A stretch of 64,000 nucleotides of DNA from Gammaproteobacteria bacterium UBA5078 (GTDB taxonomy: Bacteria; Pseudomonadota; Gammaproteobacteria; Pseudomonadales; Pseudohongiellaceae): the NCBI GenBank assembly GCA_002416505.1, contig DIAM01000020.1, forward strand, positions 189,638-253,637. Direction: 5' to 3'. A program made the position numbers and the translations under genes. Below, piece by piece: positions 46,648 to 55,024 of the stretch; position 1 is the stretch's first letter; every line of letters begins with the position of its first letter. The notes under the pieces are model-generated. The model saw only the letters and a list, made by a program, of their open reading frames with translations, made no database searches and had not been told where the DNA came from.

Positions 46648-47268
46648 ATGGCCCGTTCGAAAAGCAGTAATCGTTGGCTCGAGGAGCATGTGAACGACCC
46701 CTATGTCAAAAAGGCACAGGTCGACGGTTACCGCTCGCGCGCCAGCTACAAACTCTTGGAATTGATCGACAAAGACAGGCTGTTACGCCCGGGGATGACG
46801 GTGTTGGACTTGGGCTCGACACCCGGTGGCTGGTCGCAGGTAGTAGCACCATTGCTTGGCAAGCAGGGCAAAACCATCGCCTCAGATATCCTGCCCATGG
46901 ACCCGATTGCCGATGTCATTTTTATCGAGGGTGATTTCACCGAACAAGAAGTGTTCGACGCAATTCTCGCCGAACTAGACGAGGAGAAAGCAGATTTAGT
47001 GATGTCAGACATGGCTCCCAATATCAGCGGCGTAGATGCCGCCGATCAAGCCAGCTCCATGTACCTAGTGGAGCTAGCCCTCGAGATGGCCATCGCCGTG
47101 TTAAAACCAGGCGCGAATTATGTGGCGAAGGTCTTCCACGGCGAGGGCTATGATCAATACCTGAAGGATATGCGCGAACACTTCGACAAGGTCGTTGTGC
47201 GCAAGCCAGACGCATCGCGCTCGCGCTCGCGCGAAGTCTATGTCGTCGGCAAAGGCTTTAAATCCTGA
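46648..47268 (+). CDS. rlmE: 23S rRNA 2'-O-ribose methyltransferase
   Basis: This 206-residue FtsJ/RrmJ enzyme methylates U2552 of 23S rRNA. The SAM site DLGSTPGGWSQVV and catalytic residues in SRASYKLLEL (Lys), SDMAPNISGVD (Asp), VAKVFHGEGYDQ (Lys) and SREVYVVGKGF (Glu) match the family. Its stop codon directly abuts the stop of the convergent DUF3622 gene. Confidence 0.97.
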   Translation: MARSKSSNRWLEEHVNDPYVKKAQVDGYRSRASYKLLELIDKDRLLRPGMTVLDLGSTPGGWSQVVAPLLGKQGKTIASDILPMDPIADVIFIEGDFTEQEVFDAILAELDEEKADLVMSDMAPNISGVDAADQASSMYLVELALEMAIAVLKPGANYVAKVFHGEGYDQYLKDMREHFDKVVVRKPDASRSRSREVYVVGKGFKS

Positions 47269-47490
47269 CTACTTGCTCTTGGACTGTCGCTTATTGCGCT
47301 CATTCAAGGCCAGAAACTCCACTAGGCTTTCCTCTGCCCATTTATTGGCCTCGTCTTCGGTGGCAAAACCTTCCTGCATCTTGGACACGACATTGCGTTT
47401 AGAGCTTGCGCGACGCAATATCTCGGCGCGCCACAGACCACTGGTCTCGTCCACGCTCACTAGGGAGTTATATCTCTTATTGGTGCTCAT
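47269..47490 (-). CDS. Small DUF3622-like protein
   Basis: This 73-residue charged protein (NSLVSVDETSGLWRAEILRR, ATEDEANKWAEESLVEFLALN) resembles DUF3622 proteins seen in Vibrio and Shewanella. It has no known role. AGGA before the ATG and a coding-like composition support it. It meets rlmE end to end with no bases between the two stop codons. Confidence 0.75.
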   Translation of the reverse strand: MSTNKRYNSLVSVDETSGLWRAEILRRASSKRNVVSKMQEGFATEDEANKWAEESLVEFLALNERNKRQSKSK

Positions 47491-47652
47491 TTATTAGTCC
47501 TGCTGGTCTGCCCGGCTCGGGGCTTGGATTAGGGCGCTACTTATACCCGAAGGGACGGCTACTGACCAGTGTAAGTTCCCCCGCGGATAAACACTTCCGT
47601 TTTCCGTGGCGATATTGTCTACTGTTGTCATTGCACCGCGACGAGTGAGTCC

Positions 47653-48981
47653 ATGTCTAAAGTAAGCCGTTATACCCCCGCCACCGCCATCGCTGTCGTC
47701 GTCGCCAATATGGTCGGCACTGGGGTGTTCACCAGCCTCGGTTTTCAGATTATCGACATCAAATCCAGCTTCGTCCTGTTGATGCTATGGCTGGTCGGCG
47801 GCATCGCGGCGATGTGCGGCGCACTGACCTATGCCGAGCTTGCCAGCCGCATGCCCCGTTCGGGCGGCGAATACAACTTCCTCAGTCAGATCTACCATCC
47901 CTCTATCGGGTTCGTGTCCGGCTGGGTCTCCTTGACGGTGGGTTTCGCGGCCCCTACGGCATTGGCCGCAATGACCTTCGCGGCCTACTTCGATTCGGCA
48001 GTGGGTGCGAGCATCCCCATCAATCGCAGCCTTGCCGCCGTCGCACTCGTCGGCGTTCTCACCTTCGTACACGGGCGTAACCACGCCGCCAGCAGTGGCT
48101 TGCAGAACTGGTTCACTATCATCAAGGTATTGCTGATCGCGCTGTTCGTGGTTGCAGTATATAGCAGCGTTAGCACCCCGCAGCCCCTACACCTACTGCC
48201 TAGTAGCGGCGATGGCGTCCTCTTAGCCTCCAGCGCGTTCGCAGTTTCCCTGATCTATGTGAACTATGCCTACACGGGCTGGAATGCCGCCACCTATATT
48301 ACCGGAGAGATCGACCGACCAGAGCGCTCCGTTCCAATAGTGCTTATCGGCGGCACGGCGATCGTCATCGTGTTGTATTTGGCGCTTAACGCCACATTCC
48401 TCTATGCCGTGCCGATGGCCGCACTGGAGGGGCGCATAGAGATAGGCGTCATCGTCGCGGAACAGACCTTCGGTCCGATTGGCGCCATGCTCATGGGCGC
48501 ACTGCTGTCCCTGTTGCTGATCTCCACCGTTAGCGCGATGCTGATGGCAGGTCCCCGCGTGCTACAAGTGATGGGGGAAGACTTTCGACTATTTCGCAAG
48601 CTCGCCGTGAAGAATGCCGGCGGCGTGCCTCGCACCGCGATCTATGTACAGGGCGCGATCGCGATACTGTTCATCGTCACCTCCACCTTCGACTCGGTAT
48701 TGGTGTTCTCTGGCTTTATCCTGGGCTTGAGCTCGCTGGCCACCGTGCTTGGCGTGTTCGTACTGCGCTTTCGCAAGGGCAAAGACCAGCGCGAGGGCGC
48801 GGGTTCTTATCGCACCTGGGCCTATCCCCTGCCACCGCTTCTGTATAGCGGCATCATGCTGTGGACTCTCTGGTTTATCTCGGTGAACCGCCCCATAGAG
48901 GCGGCCGTCGCGGCAATCGTGATAGTGCTTGGTTTTGGCAGCTACGTCATCACCGAACGGCTCTCTGCCACTCGCGCGTAA
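47653..48981 (+). CDS. APC family amino-acid permease
   Basis: This 442-residue protein has about twelve membrane helices. The first reads AIAVVVANMVGTGVFTSLGF, with the unwound GTGVF motif of the APC fold, and MPRSGGEYNFLSQIYHPSIGFVSGW follows. It probably imports or exchanges an amino acid or amine; the substrate cannot be told. The O-methyltransferase gene is 42 nt downstream. Confidence 0.9.
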   Translation: MSKVSRYTPATAIAVVVANMVGTGVFTSLGFQIIDIKSSFVLLMLWLVGGIAAMCGALTYAELASRMPRSGGEYNFLSQIYHPSIGFVSGWVSLTVGFAAPTALAAMTFAAYFDSAVGASIPINRSLAAVALVGVLTFVHGRNHAASSGLQNWFTIIKVLLIALFVVAVYSSVSTPQPLHLLPSSGDGVLLASSAFAVSLIYVNYAYTGWNAATYITGEIDRPERSVPIVLIGGTAIVIVLYLALNATFLYAVPMAALEGRIEIGVIVAEQTFGPIGAMLMGALLSLLLISTVSAMLMAGPRVLQVMGEDFRLFRKLAVKNAGGVPRTAIYVQGAIAILFIVTSTFDSVLVFSGFILGLSSLATVLGVFVLRFRKGKDQREGAGSYRTWAYPLPPLLYSGIMLWTLWFISVNRPIEAAVAAIVIVLGFGSYVITERLSATRA

Positions 48982-49023
48982 ATTTAGTACACTGCGCAGG
49001 CAAACCTTCAAAAAGGAGCTCCC

Positions 49024-49683
49024 ATGTCTCGATGGATTAAAGTAGACAAAGACATCAATCAATACATCAACGACCATCTGGCGCCGGAACACCCCGTGCT
49101 GCAGGAGTTGCATAAGAAGACCTCCGTAATGGAAGGCGCCGGGATGCAGATATCCCACGAGCAGGCACAATTCATGAGTGTCTTGCTCAAGTCGATTCGC
49201 GCGAAGAACACTATCGAGATCGGGGTCTTCACCGGCTATAGCACGCTCATCACCGCTCTGGCGCTGCCAGCGGACGGCCGCATCATTGCCTGCGATATTA
49301 GTGAGGAGTGGACGAATATAGCCAAACCCTTCTGGGCAGCGGCGGGCGTAGCCGACAAGATCGACCTGCACCTAGCCCCGGCCACGCAGACACTTAGCGA
49401 GTTGATCAAGTGCGGGGGTGCGGGCCAGTTCGACTTCGCCTTCATCGACGCCGACAAAACCGGTTACGACGACTACTATGAATTAACCCTTGAGCTATTG
49501 CGCACGGGCGGCCTGATCGCATTGGACAACTGCCTGTGGGGCGGCGCCGTTATCGACTGCGCCGATCAAAGTGAGGACACCATGGCCCTGCGCAAACTCA
49601 ACGATAAGATCAGCCAAGATAGGCGCGTGCAGGCCTATCTGGCGCCAGTGGGCGACGGCCTCTACCTAGCGACCAAACTCTAA
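49024..49683 (+). CDS. Class I SAM-dependent O-methyltransferase (caffeoyl-CoA type)
   Basis: This 219-residue enzyme has the family motifs TIEIGVFTGYSTLITALAL (SAM binding), FDFAFIDADKTGYDDYYEL (metal site) and GGLIALDNCLWGG. It methylates hydroxyls, commonly on catechol-like compounds, using a divalent metal. The substrate is unknown. AAGGAG lies before the ATG. It converges with the persulfide dioxygenase gene. Confidence 0.93.
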   Translation: MSRWIKVDKDINQYINDHLAPEHPVLQELHKKTSVMEGAGMQISHEQAQFMSVLLKSIRAKNTIEIGVFTGYSTLITALALPADGRIIACDISEEWTNIAKPFWAAAGVADKIDLHLAPATQTLSELIKCGGAGQFDFAFIDADKTGYDDYYELTLELLRTGGLIALDNCLWGGAVIDCADQSEDTMALRKLNDKISQDRRVQAYLAPVGDGLYLATKL

Positions 49684-49730
49684 GTGACGAGTCACCGCGA
49701 GCAATACTAGAAGGCTTGTCTAAACTCGGT

Positions 49731-50771
49731 TTATCGCTCCAACCAATGCAGGATACCGCCGTGGATATTGGCCACCCTGTCGTGACCAAACTCTTTTAGA
49801 ATGGTGATCGCCATGGACGAGCGCTTGCCCGAACGGCACAGCGTGACTACCGGTTTGTCCTTAGGCACCTCCGAGGCCCGCGCACGTAGCTCACTCAGAG
49901 GGATCACGGTGACGCGATCGAGACCGACGATCGGCGCACCGATCTCCTCCGCCTCGCGCACATCCAATACGGTCAACTCTGCCTGATGCCGCAGCACCCA
50001 CTCCGGCTCCACCTCCGGCACTCCAGCGAAGGTCACGCGCAGCTCCGCCCAATCCGGCTCCTCCGGCAATTTACCGCTGGCGGGCTTGCCGCTGCGTAGA
50101 TTATTCGGCAGGGCCTCCTCGATCTTCTTGGGATGCGGCAATTGCATCGCCTTCATATATTCCACGAAGTCACGCTCATCGGCCCCACCGCCCACACGAG
50201 GATTGTATTGCTTCTCTTCCGCTACGGAGGAGCGGGTGCGCCCGTTGTAGTCATGAGCTGGGTAGACCGCATAGTCGTCTGGGAGTGAGAATATTTGCTC
50301 GGTAATGGAACGATATAGGCGCGCTGGGTCGCCCTGTTGGAAGTCGCTCCGCCCACAGCCGCGGATCAGCAGCGCATCACCCGTAAACACCATTTTCTGA
50401 TCGGCGAGGACGTAGCTGGTGCAGCCACTCGTGTGGCCGGGAGTTGCCCGCGCCTCCAGCTCCACCCCTTTTATGCCAAAGCGCTGCCCGTCTTGGAGTA
50501 AGACATCGGCATTCTCGGCACCGGCATCGGCAGAGATAGCGATCTTACACCCCGTCTTCTGCTTCAATAACCATGCAGCCGTAATATGGTCGGCGTGAGC
50601 GTGTGTGTCCACCACGAGCTTTAGCTTTAGGCCTAGTTCGTTGAGCAAGGCGAGGTCGCGTGAGGCTTGCTCGAACACCGGGTCGATCAGCAATGCCTCG
50701 TGGCTATCTTCATCGGCGAGAAGATAGGTATAGGTTGATGAGCTAGCGTCGAAGAGTTGTCTGAATAACAT
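49731..50771 (-). CDS. Persulfide dioxygenase-rhodanese fusion
   Basis: This 346-residue protein has an ETHE1-like domain (residues 1-230: THAHADH at 56-62, PGHTSGCTSY, and FTGDALLIRGCGRSDFQQGD, a hallmark of ETHE1) joined to a rhodanese domain with active-site Cys312 (LCRSGKRSS). It oxidises glutathione persulfide to sulfite and moves the second sulfur, clearing sulfide. ATG at 50771 has GGAG before it. A GTG at 50852 would add 27 residues that look like a weak signal peptide without a positive start. A perfect FNR box lies upstream. Confidence 0.92.
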   Translation of the reverse strand: MLFRQLFDASSSTYTYLLADEDSHEALLIDPVFEQASRDLALLNELGLKLKLVVDTHAHADHITAAWLLKQKTGCKIAISADAGAENADVLLQDGQRFGIKGVELEARATPGHTSGCTSYVLADQKMVFTGDALLIRGCGRSDFQQGDPARLYRSITEQIFSLPDDYAVYPAHDYNGRTRSSVAEEKQYNPRVGGGADERDFVEYMKAMQLPHPKKIEEALPNNLRSGKPASGKLPEEPDWAELRVTFAGVPEVEPEWVLRHQAELTVLDVREAEEIGAPIVGLDRVTVIPLSELRARASEVPKDKPVVTLCRSGKRSSMAITILKEFGHDRVANIHGGILHWLER

Positions 50772-50896
50772 CGTAGGCTCCAATGCGGTTGCCGCAGAAC
50801 TTGCAAAAGCGTGTGAGGAAACTAGCCCCATCCCGAAGAAAAGACAATTCACCGCGCCACGTCAGTGCCGGAGGATTGGGCTAATAGTGAAACTTC

Positions 50897-50938
50897 ATGA
50901 TACCGAACACGGCGGTGTATCGTATTGATACACATCAA
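50897..50938 (-). promoter_or_regulatory. FNR-box promoter of the persulfide dioxygenase gene
   Basis: The box TTGAT-N4-ATCAA is perfect at 50925-50938. On the minus strand TATCAT (50897-50902) gives a predicted start at 50890, which puts the box centre at exactly -41.5, the classic position for FNR activation. The window also encodes an FNR regulator at 35815-36639. The leader before the ATG at 50771 would be about 119 nt. Confidence 0.8.
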
Positions 50939-51025
50939 AATCTTCCGAGCAGCGCAAAAGCCACTATTGCGTTAGCGCAAGCAACAATGTGATCCGCAAC
51001 GGAGCTGCCTTAGTACTAGTCGAGC

Positions 51026-51448
51026 CTAGTCATTGAATTTGGAGCGGTGCGACTTCATGAGCCGCAGTATGTCTTTCTTGGTAACTATGCCTTCAACCTG
51101 ATTCTCACTATCGACAATCGGTATGCAAGAAATATTCTTCGTTAGGAACACGTCGATCGCATCGAACATATTCGCAGTCTTTCTCAAGGTGGTGGGTTTG
51201 CGCGTCATGAAGGTGTGCACGGGCCGGTGTAAGAGCATCTGATCCTTATAGGTCTCTAAGGGTGTGCCGAAGGTCGGAGTCAACTGCCGATAGACATCGC
51301 GATCGGAGATAACCCCAAGCAGCTTGCGCTGTTCGACCACCAGTACATGATTGAATTTTGCGCGGTCGAGGATATCCTTCACCGATTTGAGCGTGTCATC
51401 TAGCTCAACCGATGCTACGGGATGGCTCATTATCTTGTCTAGGGTCAT
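51026..51448 (-). CDS. CBS-domain pair protein
   Basis: This 140-residue protein consists of two CBS motifs: SVELDDTLKSVKDILDRAKFNHVLVVE with GVISDRDVYRQ, and TTLRKTANMFDAIDVFL with GIVTKKDILRLM (each written in parts). CBS pairs bind adenine nucleotides and sense energy state. There is no attached enzyme domain, so it may act on a partner protein. GGAGAG precedes the ATG. It lies upstream of the FNR-box region on the same strand. Confidence 0.9.
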   Translation of the reverse strand: MTLDKIMSHPVASVELDDTLKSVKDILDRAKFNHVLVVEQRKLLGVISDRDVYRQLTPTFGTPLETYKDQMLLHRPVHTFMTRKPTTLRKTANMFDAIDVFLTKNISCIPIVDSENQVEGIVTKKDILRLMKSHRSKFND

Positions 51449-51589
51449 ACTCTCTCCAACGCGATACCGAAAACCCCATCAATGTAGGCTATTTTAGGAT
51501 CACTGAGTAACAATTCCACCTCAACTCGGTCTGATGTGGGGCGTGCGAAGGAAATTTAACAAATAAATAGCAATAAAAGGAGCACTGAC

Positions 51590-52180
51590 ATGAAAAGCTT
51601 TTTACGGCCACCGGTATCGCGAGCGCTTTTAATAGGCTTGTTCGTGTTCGCCCTGGCTAGCGCCGCGAGTGCGGCAGACGAGGCTTTCGTTTGGGCCCCT
51701 ACCCTCGATGTCGGCAGCCAACTACCGGCTGTTAATGCCGTCGATCAGGATGGCAAAGAGCACAGCCTCGCCCAGCTAAGCGGCGAGAACGGCCTGATCC
51801 TAGTGATGAGCCGCTCCTTCGACTGGTGCCCCTTCTGCATTCGCCAGCTCCAACAACTCGTGGAGGCCGAGGCGCAATTCAATGCCATCGGCTTCAATGT
51901 GGCCACGATGACCTATGATTCGGTAGCGACCCTGAAAGAGGCCGAAGCGGAGTATGAGACTACCTTCCCCCTGCTGTACGACGAGGACAGCGCCCACATC
52001 AAGGCTATGGGCATATTGAACCTGCAGTACGAGCCCGGCAATAGGGCCTATGGAATCCCCTACCCAGGGATCTTCGTGCTCGACAACGAGGGTGTGATAC
52101 GCGCCAAATTGGCCGAGGAAGACTACCGCATCCGCCCGGATTTTAGCCTCGTGCTAGAGGCCGCCCAGGCAGCTCAGTAA
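51590..52180 (+). CDS. Exported thioredoxin-fold redoxin
   Basis: This 196-residue protein has a signal peptide (ALLIGLFVFALASAASA) and an AhpC/TSA-like redoxin fold. The CxxC motif is at Cys80 and Cys83 (SFDWCPFCIRQL). The layout GSQLPAVNAVDQDGKEHSL, then VMTRSFDWC-like VMSRSFDWC, fits peroxiredoxin-like thiol reductases. It may repair or reduce thiols in the periplasm. AGGAG lies before the ATG. It converges with the DUF547 gene. Confidence 0.85.
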   Translation: MKSFLRPPVSRALLIGLFVFALASAASAADEAFVWAPTLDVGSQLPAVNAVDQDGKEHSLAQLSGENGLILVMSRSFDWCPFCIRQLQQLVEAEAQFNAIGFNVATMTYDSVATLKEAEAEYETTFPLLYDEDSAHIKAMGILNLQYEPGNRAYGIPYPGIFVLDNEGVIRAKLAEEDYRIRPDFSLVLEAAQAAQ

Positions 52181-52190
52181 ATGCGTCAAT

Positions 52191-52220
52191 GCGAGGGGCC
52201 TCGCGCCGCCTATTGGCGGT
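52191..52220. terminator. Twin hairpins between convergent redoxin and DUF547 genes
   Basis: GCGAGG/CCTCGC (52191-52204) is followed at once by GCCGCC, TATT, GGCGGT (52205-52220). The second includes the DUF547 stop codon. There is no T-run, so termination may need Rho. Confidence 0.4.
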
Positions 52221-52983
52221 TGAGGTCCCAGTCGTAGGGCATATTGGCGCGCCAGCTAAGCTGCGCAGGCAGCTCACGATAGCGGCGCACAAACTCCTCT
52301 ACCCCACCGGCGGCATCGAAATCCTCTTCGAACCAGTCGAATATCTGCGACAGCCGCATGCGGCGCCCTTCGAGCATCAAACCCTTCGTGTCATCTTGCA
52401 GAAACATTCTGGTCTGATCATCTAGCTGCTGTTCCAGCTTCTCGGCCCGATAGGCTTCCCGCCGCAGGTTCGGGCAGCTTAGGGAGGCACATACGATGGC
52501 GAAATGGATGCGCGGCTCGCCCATAGACCGTAGAATGGCGTGTTCGATTTGATCGAGGGTGACGGACTCCCCGGCAATAGTGCCGACGGTTTTTTTCCAG
52601 ACCGGCGTGAACAAGGAGCCGGCATCGCGGATGCTGTCCATAGGCATATTGTCGATGACCATCTTAATGGCGTAGACATTGTAGGCATTGATGTAGAATG
52701 CGAGACGCTCATCGGAATCTCGCAGCGAGGCAGGCTGGCTATTCTCGATCTGCGTGAGCAGCTGTCCATAGCGCGGATCCAACGCTAGGGCTTGATAGTC
52801 GACCCCGTGAAAGCGGATGCCCTCGCGCTGCACTGGCTTTACATATTGCGCTAATACCGCATCGAGCAGGTCCCAGTCACCGGCCTGCGCCGCACTGGGG
52901 CTGAGCAAGACAGTGGCAAGAGCGAAGACTGAATAGAGCACATTATTGCTCAGCGTATCGTGTAAAAACTGGGTAATCGGCAT
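52210..52983 (-). CDS. Exported DUF547 protein
   Basis: This protein of about 257 residues has a signal peptide (residues 12-34, ending SAAQA). It has the DUF547 motifs RLAFYINAYNVYAIKMVID, LDQIEHAILRSMGEPRIHFAIVCASLSCPNLR (shown here as one continuous family segment in two parts: LDQIEHAILR and HFAIVCASLSCPNLR) and RMRLSQIFDWFEEDFD. Its two Cys in CASLSCP are conserved. The function is unknown; some members look like thiol or cysteine hydrolases. ATG at 52983 has AGGAAG before it; a GTG at 52989 is less likely. It is divergent from the ECF sigma gene. Confidence 0.87.
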   Translation of the reverse strand: MPITQFLHDTLSNNVLYSVFALATVLLSPSAAQAGDWDLLDAVLAQYVKPVQREGIRFHGVDYQALALDPRYGQLLTQIENSQPASLRDSDERLAFYINAYNVYAIKMVIDNMPMDSIRDAGSLFTPVWKKTVGTIAGESVTLDQIEHAILRSMGEPRIHFAIVCASLSCPNLRREAYRAEKLEQQLDDQTRMFLQDDTKGLMLEGRRMRLSQIFDWFEEDFDAAGGVEEFVRRYRELPAQLSWRANMPYDWDLNRQ

Positions 52984-53045
52984 TTTCACTTCCTAGCGCA
53001 CGGGCTTTATTTAATACACCAGTAAGAGACCATTGGTTCGCGCTT

Positions 53046-53669
53046 ATGTTACACAAAGAACAAGATGAGCAAGACCTCGAGGCCCTGCGCAGGGGCGAGG
53101 CCCCCGCGTTCACGGCACTGGTCAAGCGCTACCATCGGCAGTTACTGGTCGTCGCCCGCGCCATCGTCGGCGATGTGTGGGCCGAAGAGGTATTGCAGGA
53201 GGCCTGGGTCTCCATACACCGCGCCCTGCCCCGTTTCGAGGGCCGCTCTAGCCTGCAGACATGGCTGTATACGATCGTGCGTAACGAGGCCCGCACGCGG
53301 CTAGGCAAGGAGTCGCGTTATGTTTCACTCGATGCCATGGTCGGCAGCCACGACGACTCGCTCGACGCGCTCGACATACACTTCAAGAAGAACGGCCACT
53401 GGCAGAGCTCCCCCGCCAACTGGCACAGCGACACGCCCCTGCAGTTGCTGGAACAGGAACAACTGCGCAAGTGCATCGACCACACCCTCACCACCCTCAG
53501 CGCCGACCAATGCGCTGTGTTCACCATGCGCGACATCCAACAGATGGAGCTGCAGGACATCTGTAACATTCTCGAGTTGAGTAACTCTAATGTACGGGTG
53601 CTGCTACACCGTGCCCGCCTTAGTTTAATGCAGGTGATAGATCGCTATCAGGAGACCGGAACATGTTGA
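53046..53669 (+). CDS. ECF sigma factor (RpoE-like)
   Basis: This 207-residue sigma factor has region 2 (FTALVKRYHRQLLVVARAIVGDVWAEEVLQEAWVSIHR in outline, residues 22-58) with the -10-reading RSSLQTWLYTIVRNEARTRL. Region 4 is LSADQCAVFTMRDIQQMELQDICNILELSNSNVRVLLHRARLSL in outline (residues 150-195). The insert between them (residues 100-135) is longer than usual. It overlaps the ZAS gene by 7 nt. It probably drives DUF547 and the redoxin gene, which share the locus. Confidence 0.92.
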   Translation: MLHKEQDEQDLEALRRGEAPAFTALVKRYHRQLLVVARAIVGDVWAEEVLQEAWVSIHRALPRFEGRSSLQTWLYTIVRNEARTRLGKESRYVSLDAMVGSHDDSLDALDIHFKKNGHWQSSPANWHSDTPLQLLEQEQLRKCIDHTLTTLSADQCAVFTMRDIQQMELQDICNILELSNSNVRVLLHRARLSLMQVIDRYQETGTC

Positions 53670-53902
53670 GTTGTCGCGACATCGCCAAGCAGGCGAGCGA
53701 CCATATAGACAAGAAACTGACCCTACGTCAGTCCTTGGGCTATGGCTTTCATTTACTCCTATGTGGCTATTGTCGAAAGTTTGTAGGACATCTGCGCACT
53801 ACCATCGAACTTAGCCACCAACTATCCGGTCAAGACCACCTCTCCGACGAGGAGGCCGCCAGCATTGCCACTAAGGCATTAGAACAAGCGAAGTCCGAGT
53901 AG
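53663..53902 (+). CDS. Zinc-binding anti-sigma factor (ZAS/zf-HC2-like)
   Basis: This 79-residue protein has the His-x3-Cys-x2-Cys motif (HLLLCGYC, residues 31-38) and an early Cys4 of ZAS anti-sigma factors. There is no membrane helix, so it is cytoplasmic and would sense redox or metals directly. GGAG lies before the ATG, which is inside the end of the sigma gene, so the pair is made together. Confidence 0.87.
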   Translation: MLSCRDIAKQASDHIDKKLTLRQSLGYGFHLLLCGYCRKFVGHLRTTIELSHQLSGQDHLSDEEAASIATKALEQAKSE

Positions 53903-53944
53903 ACCGAACTACGCGTACGCGCCCACTCGTGGGCCTAATGAAGA

Positions 53945-55024
53945 ATGTGGGCTAGCCTAGTGAGCAGATCGTCGAGCACCTCTTATTTCGAATTTTGGCC
54001 ATCTTGGGTCATGTACTCTCCCGTGGTCCTGCAATGGCTGTGGCTCAGCGTGCGTTATCGCTCACTGACCTTGCCCCTCATCGCCAACCCCACTATCCCC
54101 CTCGCCGGCATGGTAGGCGGCTCCAAAGACTTGCTAATGTCCCAGGCTACAGGCGCGTGCAAAGACGCTATCCTGCCATGGGTTATGCATAGCGTTAACG
54201 ACATGCCAGCGGCGAGCCAGAGCGCCGCCTTGATAGCGAATGCGGCCGAACGAGGTATCGCCCTTCCCTTCGTCTGCAAGCCGGACATGGGCTGCCGCGG
54301 TGCCGGAGTCAAACTGATTCGCAGTGCCGAACAACTCACCCAAACCCTGAGCGCATACCCAGTTGGGGCTGCGCTGGTGTGCCAGAAGCTCGCCAGCTTT
54401 GAGCCAGAGGTCGGCATCTTCTTCGTGCGTCATCCACAACAGGCCACTGGCGAGATCGTCTCTCTCACCATTAAACACACGCCCAGCGTAATCGGCGATG
54501 GTCAACGCACCCTGCGCGAGCTAGTTGAGCGAGACCCGCGCGCCGGACAACTCTTGCACCTATATGCCGCCCGCAACGAGAATGACTGGGAGCGCGTGCT
54601 GCCCGCACACGAGGTTCATCGCTTACTGTTCTGTGCGAGCCATTGTCGCGGCGCGGTTTTCGAGGATGCGAGGGGACTGATTACGCAGGCGCTAAGCGAG
54701 ACCATCAATCGCATCATGGCTGACTTGCCCGAATTCTATTACGGCCGCCTAGACGTCAAGTTCGAGGACCTCGAGGCACTTCAGGCCGGGCGCAAATTGG
54801 AGATAGTAGAGATCAATGGCGCCAGTTCCGAGTCCATCCATATCTGGGACAAGGACGCGCGCTTGGGCGACGCCATTCGTACTCTCCTATGGCAATACCG
54901 CACTCTGTTTAAGATCGGCGCCTATCTGCGCAAGCAGGGGTACACGACCCCCGGCATTAGATCGCTACTCTCACATTGGCTTTTAGAGCGCCGCCTCACG
55001 CGCTACTATCCGGAGACCGACTGA
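53945..55024 (+). CDS. ATP-grasp ligase of the D-Ala-D-Ala ligase superfamily
   Basis: This 359-residue protein starts with an aromatic segment FEFWPSWVMYSPVVLQWLWL that may touch the membrane, then RYRSLTLPLIANP. ATP-grasp features include PFVCKPDMGCRGAGVKLIRS (nucleotide lid) and YYGRLDVKFEDLEAL with LEIVEINGASSESIHIWD (Mg2+ ligands Glu and Asn). It probably joins a carboxylate to an amine using ATP; neither substrate is known. It overlaps the acyltransferase gene by one base (TGATG), so translation is coupled. Confidence 0.85.
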   Translation: MWASLVSRSSSTSYFEFWPSWVMYSPVVLQWLWLSVRYRSLTLPLIANPTIPLAGMVGGSKDLLMSQATGACKDAILPWVMHSVNDMPAASQSAALIANAAERGIALPFVCKPDMGCRGAGVKLIRSAEQLTQTLSAYPVGAALVCQKLASFEPEVGIFFVRHPQQATGEIVSLTIKHTPSVIGDGQRTLRELVERDPRAGQLLHLYAARNENDWERVLPAHEVHRLLFCASHCRGAVFEDARGLITQALSETINRIMADLPEFYYGRLDVKFEDLEALQAGRKLEIVEINGASSESIHIWDKDARLGDAIRTLLWQYRTLFKIGAYLRKQGYTTPGIRSLLSHWLLERRLTRYYPETD

